Source of the DNA: a bacterium BMS3Bbin10
GTDB taxonomy: Bacteria; Pseudomonadota; Alphaproteobacteria; Rhizobiales; Methyloligellaceae
Assembly (NCBI GenBank): GCA_002897995.1
Contig: BDTT01000068.1
Span: 1-64,000 of the forward strand
DNA length: 64,000 nt
Reading direction: 5' to 3'
Shown here: piece after piece, positions 1-8,245 of the stretch
Layout: each line of letters opens with the position of its first letter
How positions within the stretch are numbered: the first letter of the stretch is position 1
The notes under the pieces: generated by a model
What the model was told of the DNA's origin: nothing
The model's input: the letters and a program-made list of their open reading frames with translations, nothing else
Databases searched by the model: none
Translations under genes and position numbers: made by a program

Positions 1-1012
1 CCGTCACCACGCCGGTATTGGCGTCAACGGCGAAGGGTCCGCCGACGATGGGATTGCCGCTGCCGTCAACGAGGGAGTAGGTGACGCCGTTATTGGTGGC
101 GTCGCCATCGGAGGCGGAGGCCGTAATCCCCACCACCGTGCCATTGGCGGCGCTCTCCGACACCGTGTTGGCGGACGCATTGCTATCGACCGGCGTAGTG
201 ACGTCGAACTCGTCGATGTCATTGACATTTATGGTGTAGCTCTGCGCCGAGGTGGAGCCGTCACTGGAGGTGGCCGTCACTTCGATATTGTAGCTCGCGG
301 CCGCTTCGCGGTCGATTGCGCCGGCAACCGTCACGACGCCGGTATTGGCGTCGATGGCGAACAGGCCGCCCGCGTCGTCGGTGAGCGAATAGCTGACCGT
401 GTCGGAGCCGTCGGCGTCCGAAGCGCTCGCCGTGATGCCGACCGTGGCGCCGATGGCCACATTCTCGTTGACCGCATTGGCCGAGGCATTGGTGTCGCTT
501 ACCGCGCCGATGTCGGAGTTTTCCGTCGATGAATCATCCGGATTGGCTGGCGTTGAAGAGCTGTTTCCGGCTGGCCGGCCGGCTTGCTGAACCGGCGCGG
601 TCTGCCCGGCTGCGTTGTCGCGAAGGTCCGGCGCCCCCGGATCAATGGGGTTCGATGGCTCTGACGCAAGGTTTGGGCCGGCCGCGGGAGCCTGGTCGGG
701 CGCCTCTGACTGTTCGTATGGCTGTTGCAGCGGCGAGGAAGATGATGCGCCCTCGCTCACGCCAGTAGAAAGGGAGGCCCGGGGGGCATTGCTATATGCG
801 GCCGTTTCAGCCTGTTGCGCAGGCCCGCTCTCAACGGATGGTCCCGGCGCCGGAGGGGCCGCGCTCTCCGCAGGCGGCAAAGGTGAACCGGGAACGACGA
901 TATCATGCCGATCGACCGGAGGAGCCTCCTGATGGAAATCGTAGGCCTGTTCGGATTCGGTTTTGTCTCGTGCGCCGGTCGGGCGGCTGGGAACATATTT
1001 TTCGGCGGCCAT
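1..1012 (-). CDS. Cadherin-like tandem-repeat surface/secreted protein, N-terminal part (continues past the left window edge)
   Basis: Open minus-strand frame from ATG at 1012 (MAAEKYVPSRPTGARDKTESEQAYDFHQEAPP...). Pro/Ser/Ala-rich N-terminus, then cadherin-type repeats (NASANAVNENVAIGATVGITASASDADGSDTVSYSLTDDAGGLFAIDANTGVVTVAGAIDREAAASYNIEVTATSSDGSTSAQSYTINVNDIDEF...). Missing from the ORF track because it has no stop inside the window. Confidence 0.85.
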   Translation of the reverse strand, partial: MAAEKYVPSRPTGARDKTESEQAYDFHQEAPPVDRHDIVVPGSPLPPAESAAPPAPGPSVESGPAQQAETAAYSNAPRASLSTGVSEGASSSSPLQQPYEQSEAPDQAPAAGPNLASEPSNPIDPGAPDLRDNAAGQTAPVQQAGRPAGNSSSTPANPDDSSTENSDIGAVSDTNASANAVNENVAIGATVGITASASDADGSDTVSYSLTDDAGGLFAIDANTGVVTVAGAIDREAAASYNIEVTATSSDGSTSAQSYTINVNDIDEFDVTTPVDSNASANTVSESAANGTVVGITASASDGDATNNGVTYSLVDGSGNPIVGGPFAVDANTGVVT

Positions 1013-1213
1013 AGCGTCGCAATTCCTTGCATAAGGGCTGAAGGAAATTCAGACGCCACGCTACCGGACCGCAATTGAAATCCGGTTTGCAAACGGCAAA
1101 TTGTTGCAAAAATTGCCTGTATGTTTGACAGAATATTAAATGGGCCGGAGGTTCGCTATTTACACCGCCCTTCCGGCGCCGAATGCGTCAGGCCGGTTTG
1201 CCGGGGGCTGAAC

Positions 1214-1341
1214 CTAGCGCGTATCACCGATAAGCATGTCCCCGCGAAGGCGGGGATGGAAACCGGTTATCGGACAAATGATACGCATAAACAAAAAATT
1301 AGAGCGCGGTTTTGATTCCATCAAAACATGAAGCGATCTAG
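1214..1341. repeat. Family A palindromic intergenic element, copy A1 (with 22-bp nested hairpin), bounded by CTAG
   Basis: CTAGcGCGTATCACCGATAAG[CATGTCCCCGCGAAGGCGGGGA]TGG.AACCGGTTATCGGACAAATGATACGCATAAAC...GCGGTTTTGATTCCATCAAAACATGAAGCGATCTAG. Matches copies at 15294, 27955, 31479 and 44303. Confidence 0.9.
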
Positions 1342-1649
1342 TAACAGACCCGGGCCTTCGCGACGCAGTTTCTGTGCGGCAGCATGTATTTTATAAACCA
1401 GCCGCCGCATTTGATCCGGACCTTGCCGATGCGCACGCGCTTGATGCCCTTCTCCTTCTGCCACTGCTCGATATACCAGAGGAGTTTGTTTTTCGCGGTT
1501 CCTTCGGTTCCGGTTTCGTAGAACAGGTCGGTCCCGTTGTGGCTCGCTTTAAACGTCTTGCACCGCGCCTCGGCCCGCTCGGGAAGGAGGGTGGTAAAGG
1601 CGATAAATCCGGCACAGAATATGGCGGATAAAATCCAGGTTTTACGCAT
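1338..1649 (-). CDS. Small secreted hypothetical protein (signal peptide, Cys-containing)
   Basis: MRKTWILSAIFCAGFIAFTTLLPERAEARCKTFKASHNGTDLFYETGTEGTAKNKLLWYIEQWQKEKG...CVAKARVCY; the stop codon lies in the end of repeat A1. Confidence 0.6.
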   Translation of the reverse strand: MRKTWILSAIFCAGFIAFTTLLPERAEARCKTFKASHNGTDLFYETGTEGTAKNKLLWYIEQWQKEKGIKRVRIGKVRIKCGGWFIKYMLPHRNCVAKARVCY

Positions 1650-1697
1650 TGCTTGTGCTTCCATTGACGCGAATGAGGCCCTGCGCGGCCAGGCGCC

Positions 1698-1770
1698 TAA
1701 TAACAAACCCGCGCTTTCGCGACGCAGTTTTTGTGCGGCAGTGCATATTTGATGAACCAGCCGCACTGCC
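1698..1770 (-). pseudogene. C-terminal remnant of a tandem paralogue of the 1338-1649 gene
   Basis: Minus strand reads QCGWFIKYALPHKNCVAKARVCY*, nearly identical to KCGGWFIKYMLPHRNCVAKARVCY* of the neighbouring gene; it follows a G9 tract out of frame with the upstream ATG. Confidence 0.65.
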
Positions 1771-1906
1771 CCCCCCCACAAATATTCAACTCGCGCGATA
1801 CTAAGGTCTGAGTGCACGAAGAGCCATGATCGGGGGCGCTCAGGCGCGGTTTTTTGTCGCGCCCTGTGGCCGATCCAACACAGATGAGTAAAGTGGCGGA
1901 AGTCGC

Positions 1907-3607
1907 CTATTTCCCGGCCAAAAAGTCGAAGTCACAGCCCTTGTCTGCCTGCAATACGGTTTGATCGAACAGTCTGGCAAACCCACGTTCCGGCGTCGGG
2001 CGGGCCGGTTTTTTCTCAATCGCCGCAGCCCGCGCCTGAAGGGTCTTGTCGCTCAAATCCACCTCCAGGCGGCGATTTGGGATGTCCATTGTGATCCGGT
2101 CGCCGGTTTCAATGAGGCAGAGAGGCCCGCCGATGGCGGCTTCGGGCGTGACATGCAGCACGATCGAGCCATAGGCCGTTCCGCTCATGCGGGCATCGGA
2201 AATCCGCACCATGTCCGTGACCCCGGCCTGCGCCAGTTTCTTCGGAATGGGCAGATAGCCGGCTTCGGGCATGCCGGGGGCGCCGACAGGCCCGGCGTTG
2301 CGCATCACCAGGATATCGTCCCTGGTGACATCGAGATCGGGGTCATCGATGCGGTTTGCCAGATCCTCCACCGACTCAAAGACGATTGCCCGGCCCGTAT
2401 GGGTGCGCAGTTCAGCGGATGCCGCGCTTTGCTTGATGACCGCGCCGCCGGGGGCCAGATTGCCCCTCAGCACGGCCAGGCCGCCCTCGGAGCTAAGCGG
2501 ATTGTCCAGGGGGCGCACGACGCTCTGCGGCCATTCGGGCGCAGCCTTGAGGGCGTCTTTGAGGGGTTTCCCGGTGACCGTCTTTTGCTCCGTATCGAGC
2601 AGGGGCGCGAGGGTGCGCAATATGGCGGCGAAGCCGCCGGCCTCATGCAGCTCCTGCATATAGTGCTCGCCGGTCGGTTTCAGATCGACGATCACGGGGG
2701 TTTCGCGGGCCAGCTCATCCACCCGGTCCAGGCAAACCTCGATGCCGAGCCGGCCGGCCATGGCTGTCAGATGTATCAGTCCGTTGGTCGAGCCGCCGAT
2801 TGCCAGCAGCACGCGAACCGCGTTCTCAACCGCTTCAGGTGTCATAATCTTGTCCAGGGTCAGCCCGGAATTCGCGAGCGCCACGGCCTGCGCGCCGGTT
2901 TGTTCGCCGTGGCGCAGGCGCTGCGAGTGAACGGCGGGAATGGTCGCGCCGCCCGGCAGCATCAGCCCGAGCGCTTCCGATATGAGCGCCATTGTGCTTG
3001 CCGTTCCCATGACCATGCAGGTGCCGGGGGTGGGGCCGAGCTGGTCGGTGATTTCGGGCAGCTGCTCCTGCGTAATTTCGCCCGCGCGGTAGCGGCCCCA
3101 AAAACCGCGGCAGTCGGTGCAGGCGCCGACGCGCTGTCCCCGGTATGAGCCGGTCAGCATGGGGCCGGTGACTTCAAGAATGGCCGGCGTGCCGGCGCTG
3201 GCGGCGCCCATGAGCAATGCCGGCACGGTCTTGTCGCACCCCCCCACAAGCACGACCGCGTCCATCGGTTGCGCGCGGATCATTTCCTCGGTGTCCATGG
3301 ACATGAGATTGCGCAGATACATCGATGTAGGGGTGCAGAAAGATTCATGCAGGGAAATGACCGGGAATTCGAACGGCAGGCCGCCGGCGATCATGACGCC
3401 GCGTTTGATTGCTTCAATCAGGGTGGGCACCGTGGCGTGGCACGAATTATATGCCGAATAGGTATTGGCGATTCCGATGATCGGCCTCTCCAGGGCCTCG
3501 TCGGTGTAGCCCATGGATTTGAGGAAGACCGTCCTGAGGTATTTTGAGAATTCCGCATCTCCGTAACTTGGGAGTTTGTCCGAAAACCCTCTTGTTTTGC
3601 GCGCCAC
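1907..3607 (-). CDS. IlvD/Edd family dehydratase (dihydroxy-acid / sugar-acid dehydratase)
   Basis: 566 aa; VGGCDKTVPALLMGA, GACTDCRGFWGRYRAGE, GTCMVMGTASTMALISEALGLMLPG and RNAGPVGAPGMPE are IlvD/Edd hallmarks. Confidence 0.93.
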   Translation of the reverse strand: MARKTRGFSDKLPSYGDAEFSKYLRTVFLKSMGYTDEALERPIIGIANTYSAYNSCHATVPTLIEAIKRGVMIAGGLPFEFPVISLHESFCTPTSMYLRNLMSMDTEEMIRAQPMDAVVLVGGCDKTVPALLMGAASAGTPAILEVTGPMLTGSYRGQRVGACTDCRGFWGRYRAGEITQEQLPEITDQLGPTPGTCMVMGTASTMALISEALGLMLPGGATIPAVHSQRLRHGEQTGAQAVALANSGLTLDKIMTPEAVENAVRVLLAIGGSTNGLIHLTAMAGRLGIEVCLDRVDELARETPVIVDLKPTGEHYMQELHEAGGFAAILRTLAPLLDTEQKTVTGKPLKDALKAAPEWPQSVVRPLDNPLSSEGGLAVLRGNLAPGGAVIKQSAASAELRTHTGRAIVFESVEDLANRIDDPDLDVTRDDILVMRNAGPVGAPGMPEAGYLPIPKKLAQAGVTDMVRISDARMSGTAYGSIVLHVTPEAAIGGPLCLIETGDRITMDIPNRRLEVDLSDKTLQARAAAIEKKPARPTPERGFARLFDQTVLQADKGCDFDFLAGK

Positions 3608-3818
3608 GTATTCGCCTTTCCATTGCTAATATCCTGATATCACGCCCGGCTTCGGGCTTACCATGAACAGGCCGGGCGCGGCTGTTGCATTTGCACCACG
3701 GTTCGCGAAAAATCACCATTTCTTGCGGCTTGATACTACGCTCACAGCGCAAATTGAGGTAAGCTGACATTCAAATAAGTAGAATCTCACAGTTGAAATT
3801 CTGGCGTTCAGCAATCAG

Positions 3819-4631
3819 ATGGCAGAGGTTGTGGGGATTTATCGATTTTGCCTAACCGTTTCGGCGGTCACTCTTTTGGCTGCATCGCCTGCACTGGCGA
3901 GCGGCCACATGGCTATGGATGAGCCACCCGGCGGGCCTGCGGTTTCCGCGCCCAATGGCAAGATTGCGGTCTTTGGCGGCGGTGACGATGATGGCGGGCT
4001 CGTCTTTGGCGAGGCCAGTTACACCATGCCTCTAGGCCATGCCTTCGGATTGCAGGTCGATGGGCTGGTCGGCCGGACCGGGAGCGTCGATGATACCCTC
4101 GCACAGGGCGCCGCGCATCTGTTCTGGCGCGACCCGGGCAAGGGTCTGCTGGGTCTTTACGGTTCTGCCCTGAGCGTCGACTCAAGCGATATGTATCGGC
4201 TGGGCGGTGAAGGACAGCTCTATCTGAACCGGATTTCCCTGGAAGGTATGATTGGCTGGGACGAGGCCGACGACGAAAGCGGGTTATTCGCATCGGGAAC
4301 GTTTGCTTATTACATGTCCGACAACACACGCGCCTATGCCGGCGCGCGCCGCACCGATTGGCGCGACGGCACGATACAGGGTGTCGGAACGGCCGGATTT
4401 GTCGGACTGGAGCATCAGACGCGGTGGGGGAATGACCGGCGTGGATACTCGCTTTTCGGCGAGGTGCGTTTTGGCGAGAACGACTATCGCGCCGCCTGGG
4501 GTGGCCTGAGGATTTATTTCGGCGAGAACAAGTCGCTTAAACGCCGCCACCGGGAAGATGATCCGTTCACGGTTGTACCGGATCTTGAAGAGATCGTGGA
4601 GAAGATCGTCGTTGCGCCGCTACCACAATGA
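3819..4631 (+). CDS. Hypothetical secreted / outer-membrane-like protein
   Basis: Signal peptide (CLTVSAVTLLAASPALASG); Gly/aromatic-rich alternating strands (YTMPLGHAFGLQVDGLVG...YSLFGEVRFGENDYRAAWGGLRIYF). Confidence 0.6.
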   Translation: MAEVVGIYRFCLTVSAVTLLAASPALASGHMAMDEPPGGPAVSAPNGKIAVFGGGDDDGGLVFGEASYTMPLGHAFGLQVDGLVGRTGSVDDTLAQGAAHLFWRDPGKGLLGLYGSALSVDSSDMYRLGGEGQLYLNRISLEGMIGWDEADDESGLFASGTFAYYMSDNTRAYAGARRTDWRDGTIQGVGTAGFVGLEHQTRWGNDRRGYSLFGEVRFGENDYRAAWGGLRIYFGENKSLKRRHREDDPFTVVPDLEEIVEKIVVAPLPQ

Positions 4632-4646
4632 ATAGCCTCTAGTTTT

Positions 4647-4922
4647 CTAGACGCCTTCGCTTCTCATTTTCCGCTGCCGTTCGAACTTGACGGGAGACAG
4701 CATCCCGTTTCGGGTAATGAAGGGGACCTCCGCCCACCTGTCCCAGTCAATCGATCCATCCATGCTGAAAAGAACCGCCAGCCGGTCCCGGTAAAAGGGA
4801 ACGGTTTCATAGGCATGGCGCAGGATTTTCCCGAGCGGCTTGCGCTGATAGGCGGCGAGCTCGTCAGCCGGCATCCACTGGGTTTTATCCAGAACTCGGA
4901 CGAATTGTTTGAGTGCGGACAT
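4647..4922 (-). pseudogene. N-terminal fragment of a CapK / phenylacetate-CoA ligase-like adenylate-forming enzyme
   Basis: MSALKQFVRVLDKTQWMPADELAAYQRKPLGKILRHAYETVPFYRDRL...EVPFITRNGMLS resembles the CapK N-terminus, but the ORF is only 91 aa. Confidence 0.6.
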
Positions 4923-5009
4923 CGCCTTTCACTTGCGCCGTTTCTCGTTTGCGGTCAGAACATAACGCAGTTGGGGCAGTTGGATACAGCTGGTTGAAGG
5001 GGATGCGGG

Positions 5010-5294
5010 ATGCTCGCAGTTATTGTTGATTTTGAAGCTTTGCCCGGCAAGGGGGATGAAGTGCGCGACGCGCTCCAGTTCCAGGCGCGCAATTCGCTCG
5101 AAAAGGAGCCCGGATGCCGCCAGTTCGATTTATGCGCCGATCCGGACGACCCCCACAAATTCTTCCTGTATGAAGTCTATGACGATCAGGCGGCCATCGA
5201 TGCCCATGGCCGCACCGAGCATTATGCGGTCTTTCGCGCGCGCATCGATCCGCTGCTCAAATCCCGCGAACGGCGGCAGATGGTCCGGCTTTAG
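5010..5294 (+). CDS. Antibiotic biosynthesis monooxygenase (ABM)-domain / putative quinol monooxygenase
   Basis: 94 aa; EPGCRQFDLCADPDDPHKFFLYEVYDDQAAIDAHGRTEHYAVF pattern of ABM proteins. Confidence 0.85.
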   Translation: MLAVIVDFEALPGKGDEVRDALQFQARNSLEKEPGCRQFDLCADPDDPHKFFLYEVYDDQAAIDAHGRTEHYAVFRARIDPLLKSRERRQMVRL

Positions 5295-5769
5295 CCTCCC
5301 AGACCAGAAGATGTCCCTTGCATGTCCTGCAATCCGAGCTGCCGAAGCCCGGCAGGGCGGTGCGAAAGGATTCCAAGCGGCTCATTTTGGCGACCAGATC
5401 GCATTCGCGAATATCAGGGGCGGGACTTCCCCAGAGCCGCACGCCGGGCGCGCAAGTGAGCTGGTCGATGTGCCAGTGAGGGCGCTTTTCCGTCCTGAAA
5501 TGACGGGCCAGACGGGCGCGGATGCCGCCCGGTCCGCGCGCTGAACCCGCATAGACATACCAGCCCTCGGGGAGCGTCCCCGCAGCTGAGGGCGGGCGGT
5601 CAACGCGCACGCCATGCTCCAGGTTCAAAATGAGCGCATAGGCGCCCGCCGTCCCTGGAAGCAGGTCCAGATCACCGGGTCCCGGCAAGGCGGCCTCGAG
5701 GCCGGCGTGCGCCAGCGCGCGGCGCAATCCCTCGGGGGGCGTCGCCGGGGTCATGGGTTGGAAGCCCAT
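5257..5769 (-). CDS. GIY-YIG nuclease family protein (DUF123)
   Basis: GTAGAYALILNLEHGVRVDRP...GWYVYAGSARGPGGIRARLARHFRTEKRPHWHIDQL, DUF123 signature. Confidence 0.88.
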   Translation of the reverse strand: MGFQPMTPATPPEGLRRALAHAGLEAALPGPGDLDLLPGTAGAYALILNLEHGVRVDRPPSAAGTLPEGWYVYAGSARGPGGIRARLARHFRTEKRPHWHIDQLTCAPGVRLWGSPAPDIRECDLVAKMSRLESFRTALPGFGSSDCRTCKGHLLVWEAKAGPSAAVRGI

Positions 5770-5857
5770 GCAGGGGCGAAAGCTCCAGCCGTTAACCGTT
5801 TGATGTCAATAAGACAATCGGCACTCATGCTGCATTCCCGGTTGTGATAAGCTCTGC

Positions 5858-7213
5858 GTGACGCCATATAGAACCAAGCGAATCGTTGAGAGGCATATGG
5901 CAGCGAATACTACAGATATCGTCAAGTCCGGGCGTGGGGACGGCGCTGTCGCGCCCTCGCGCCCGGCTGCGCCAGCGCCGGTGAATGTAAAGATTCGCAA
6001 GGTCGGGCCCGTCGGGGCGTTCCTGCGGCCCATCGGGATTTCTCTGGCCCTGCTGCTCGCCGCTTACGGTCTTGTCTCGCTCGGCACCACCTTCTGGCGC
6101 TCCTATCAGCGCGATCTTGACTATTCCCTGGCCACACATCCCGACAAATCCATCTTCGACATCTTCATCAAGGCGTCGCTGCCGAAAGACGCGGTCGATC
6201 TGGTGGTGCGCGATGTGGACGGCAAATTGCGCCGTGTCGCGGCGGCTAAAACCGATACCGATAATTTCGTCAACCAAACCATATTGATGCTCGATGACGA
6301 GCGCGACCGGATCAAGCAGGCGGCGGCGCGCGATATCGGCGCGCTGTTCGAAAATGCCTTCGCCGACAAGGAACAGGTGCTTGAGGCCTATGCGGACTGG
6401 TTCTTCGAGTGGAAGCGCTCCTACATCGTGCTCAAGGAGACGCTGACCTCGGCCGCCACGCGTTTCGCCCAAGCCGGCGAATATGAGAATCTGAGCGAGG
6501 CGGTCGAGCGCGACCTCAAGGACTATTTCATGCGTCATTACAAGGCGCAGGTCCTGAAGCCGGAAGTGCGCGACGTGAAGATCACGCAAGGGCTCGAGAC
6601 CCTGGTGCGCCGCGGGCATGAGAGTTACCGCCGGGTGATCGCCAATGGCGACATGAGATTGCAGCTCTTTCTTGCCCGGAACACGCGCAATCTCGCCGAT
6701 ATCCCGGCCGATGAAAAGGTTACCGGCGTCACGCTCGACTGGGATGCGCAGAAATGGAAGACGCCGACCTACCTGATGGAAGACCGGGCCTTTGACGGTA
6801 TTGCCGGGCTCGGCGTTGCGGCGGGCGGCGGCACCGCCGGCGCGCTGGTTCTGGGCCCTGTCATGAACCGGGTCATGGCGCGCAGCTTCGGGTTGCTGTC
6901 CCGCCGTTTCGTCACCACCTTCGGTGCCCGGCTGGCGCTGGCCGAACAGGGGGCCATCGCGGGCACGCTCGTGCAGCCGGCGGGCGGCCAGATTGTCGGC
7001 GCCATCGCCGGGGTGCTGATCGGCGTGGCGGCGGACTATTTCATCAATGAGGCGCAGGAAGAGTTCAACCGGGACAAGTTTATCGCCGCCAACCGCGAGG
7101 CGCTGGAGGCCACCATCGACACCTGGAAAACCAAGCTCAGAAGCAATGTGGACGCCGCCTTCGACCGCTGGTTCGACGACGCGCGCGCCAGCGTTGTGCT
7201 GGCGCGCAAATAG
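5858..7213 (+). CDS. Hypothetical membrane protein with N-terminal TM segment and C-terminal Gly-rich hydrophobic segment
   Basis: 451 aa with coding-like composition; TM FLRPIGISLALLLAAYGLVSLG; GIAGLGVAAGGGTAGALVLGPV...GAIAGVLIGVAADYFINEAQEEF. Family not named. Confidence 0.75.
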   Translation: MTPYRTKRIVERHMAANTTDIVKSGRGDGAVAPSRPAAPAPVNVKIRKVGPVGAFLRPIGISLALLLAAYGLVSLGTTFWRSYQRDLDYSLATHPDKSIFDIFIKASLPKDAVDLVVRDVDGKLRRVAAAKTDTDNFVNQTILMLDDERDRIKQAAARDIGALFENAFADKEQVLEAYADWFFEWKRSYIVLKETLTSAATRFAQAGEYENLSEAVERDLKDYFMRHYKAQVLKPEVRDVKITQGLETLVRRGHESYRRVIANGDMRLQLFLARNTRNLADIPADEKVTGVTLDWDAQKWKTPTYLMEDRAFDGIAGLGVAAGGGTAGALVLGPVMNRVMARSFGLLSRRFVTTFGARLALAEQGAIAGTLVQPAGGQIVGAIAGVLIGVAADYFINEAQEEFNRDKFIAANREALEATIDTWKTKLRSNVDAAFDRWFDDARASVVLARK

Positions 7214-7433
7214 CGTCAGCCGGCTCCCTCTGAGCGGCGCAACCCTGAACCTCAACAGACCCTAGTGCCGGTCCCGCGGCGGCCATGGCGCCTGGACTGG
7301 TTTCAAGGCCCAGAATCACGGAATTGACGACAATGAGCGCCATGACCGTTCGCTCCGTGAGCGGAGCGTCGATGACGCGCTTGAGCCATGCGCGGATGTC
7401 TGTAAGAGGGGTGATTTGGAACCGGTTTGTCAT
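7137..7433 (-). pseudogene. N-terminal remnant of a voltage-gated ion-channel (ion_trans) gene
   Basis: LTDIRAWLKRVIDAPLTERTVMALIVVNSVILGLETSPGAMAAAGPALG resembles the S1 region of bacterial NaV-type channels; homology ends after about 50 aa and the frame runs into antisense low-complexity sequence. Confidence 0.55.
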
Positions 7434-7627
7434 AGGGAATACAGGATTGCTGCTGGCCGCCTGGAAAGGGCTCTGCGGGACTCTGTTTAACCGGGGTTAA
7501 ATAGTATGATTATCAGCACTATTCCGGATTTGCGGATGCCGCATATGCCAACAATTTTGCCGTCCGCCACTCCAAGATGCTACATTTGAGGGCAAGGTTG
7601 TGGCGAAACGGTGAGGGCGTACCCAGC

Positions 7628-8173
7628 ATGAAGAAGACAGACAAGAGGCTTGACCAGCCGGCAACCGCGACATCGCTGCGCGAGGCCATTCACCTTGCCC
7701 GCGTCCAGGAAGCTGTCGACATAGATCAATCCGTCGACCGCAGAAGCAACGAGATGGCCCGCCTGGAAGTGCTGCATGCGGCGGTCGAGCAGGTGTTCGA
7801 TGAAATTCCGATGGAAGACGACCGCTTTGCGCTTGCCCTTGTGCCGAGCAAGCCGGCGCGCCTGTGGATCGACATCATCACCTATATCGCCATGGACAAT
7901 TCAGGCGAGATCTACCGGATGATCCGCAATGAGGGTACGGGCCGCATCGTGATGGTCGAGACCGATGACGTCGGGGTCATGGCCGGGCGGATCACCGAAT
8001 ATGTGGCGAACGAGATCGTGGCGCGCGAGCGCGCCGCGTCCGGATTCCGCTATGATCGCCTGCCCCGGCGGCACGGCCGCAGCCGCAAGGGTCTCATATT
8101 CTCGGCCTTCATTATCGGCCTTCTCACCGGTGTTGCCGGGCTGCTGGCTTTGGGTTGGAAGATCACCCAGTAA
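7628..8173 (+). CDS. Hypothetical protein with C-terminal TM helix
   Basis: MKKTDKRLDQPATATSLREAIHLARVQEAV...GLIFSAFIIGLLTGVAGLLALGWKITQ. Confidence 0.7.
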   Translation: MKKTDKRLDQPATATSLREAIHLARVQEAVDIDQSVDRRSNEMARLEVLHAAVEQVFDEIPMEDDRFALALVPSKPARLWIDIITYIAMDNSGEIYRMIRNEGTGRIVMVETDDVGVMAGRITEYVANEIVARERAASGFRYDRLPRRHGRSRKGLIFSAFIIGLLTGVAGLLALGWKITQ

Positions 8174-8245
8174 TACCAGGTTGCGCTGACGGCCAGCGGT
8201 GCTTGAGGCAAAAAGCACCATTATCTCAATGGCTTGCCCATTCGG

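Noticed and set aside
1961-3148. 395-aa + strand ORF
   Set aside because: Antisense to the IlvD/Edd dehydratase.
5825-7255. 476-aa minus-strand ORF
   Set aside because: Antisense to the 451-aa membrane protein, low-quality composition.
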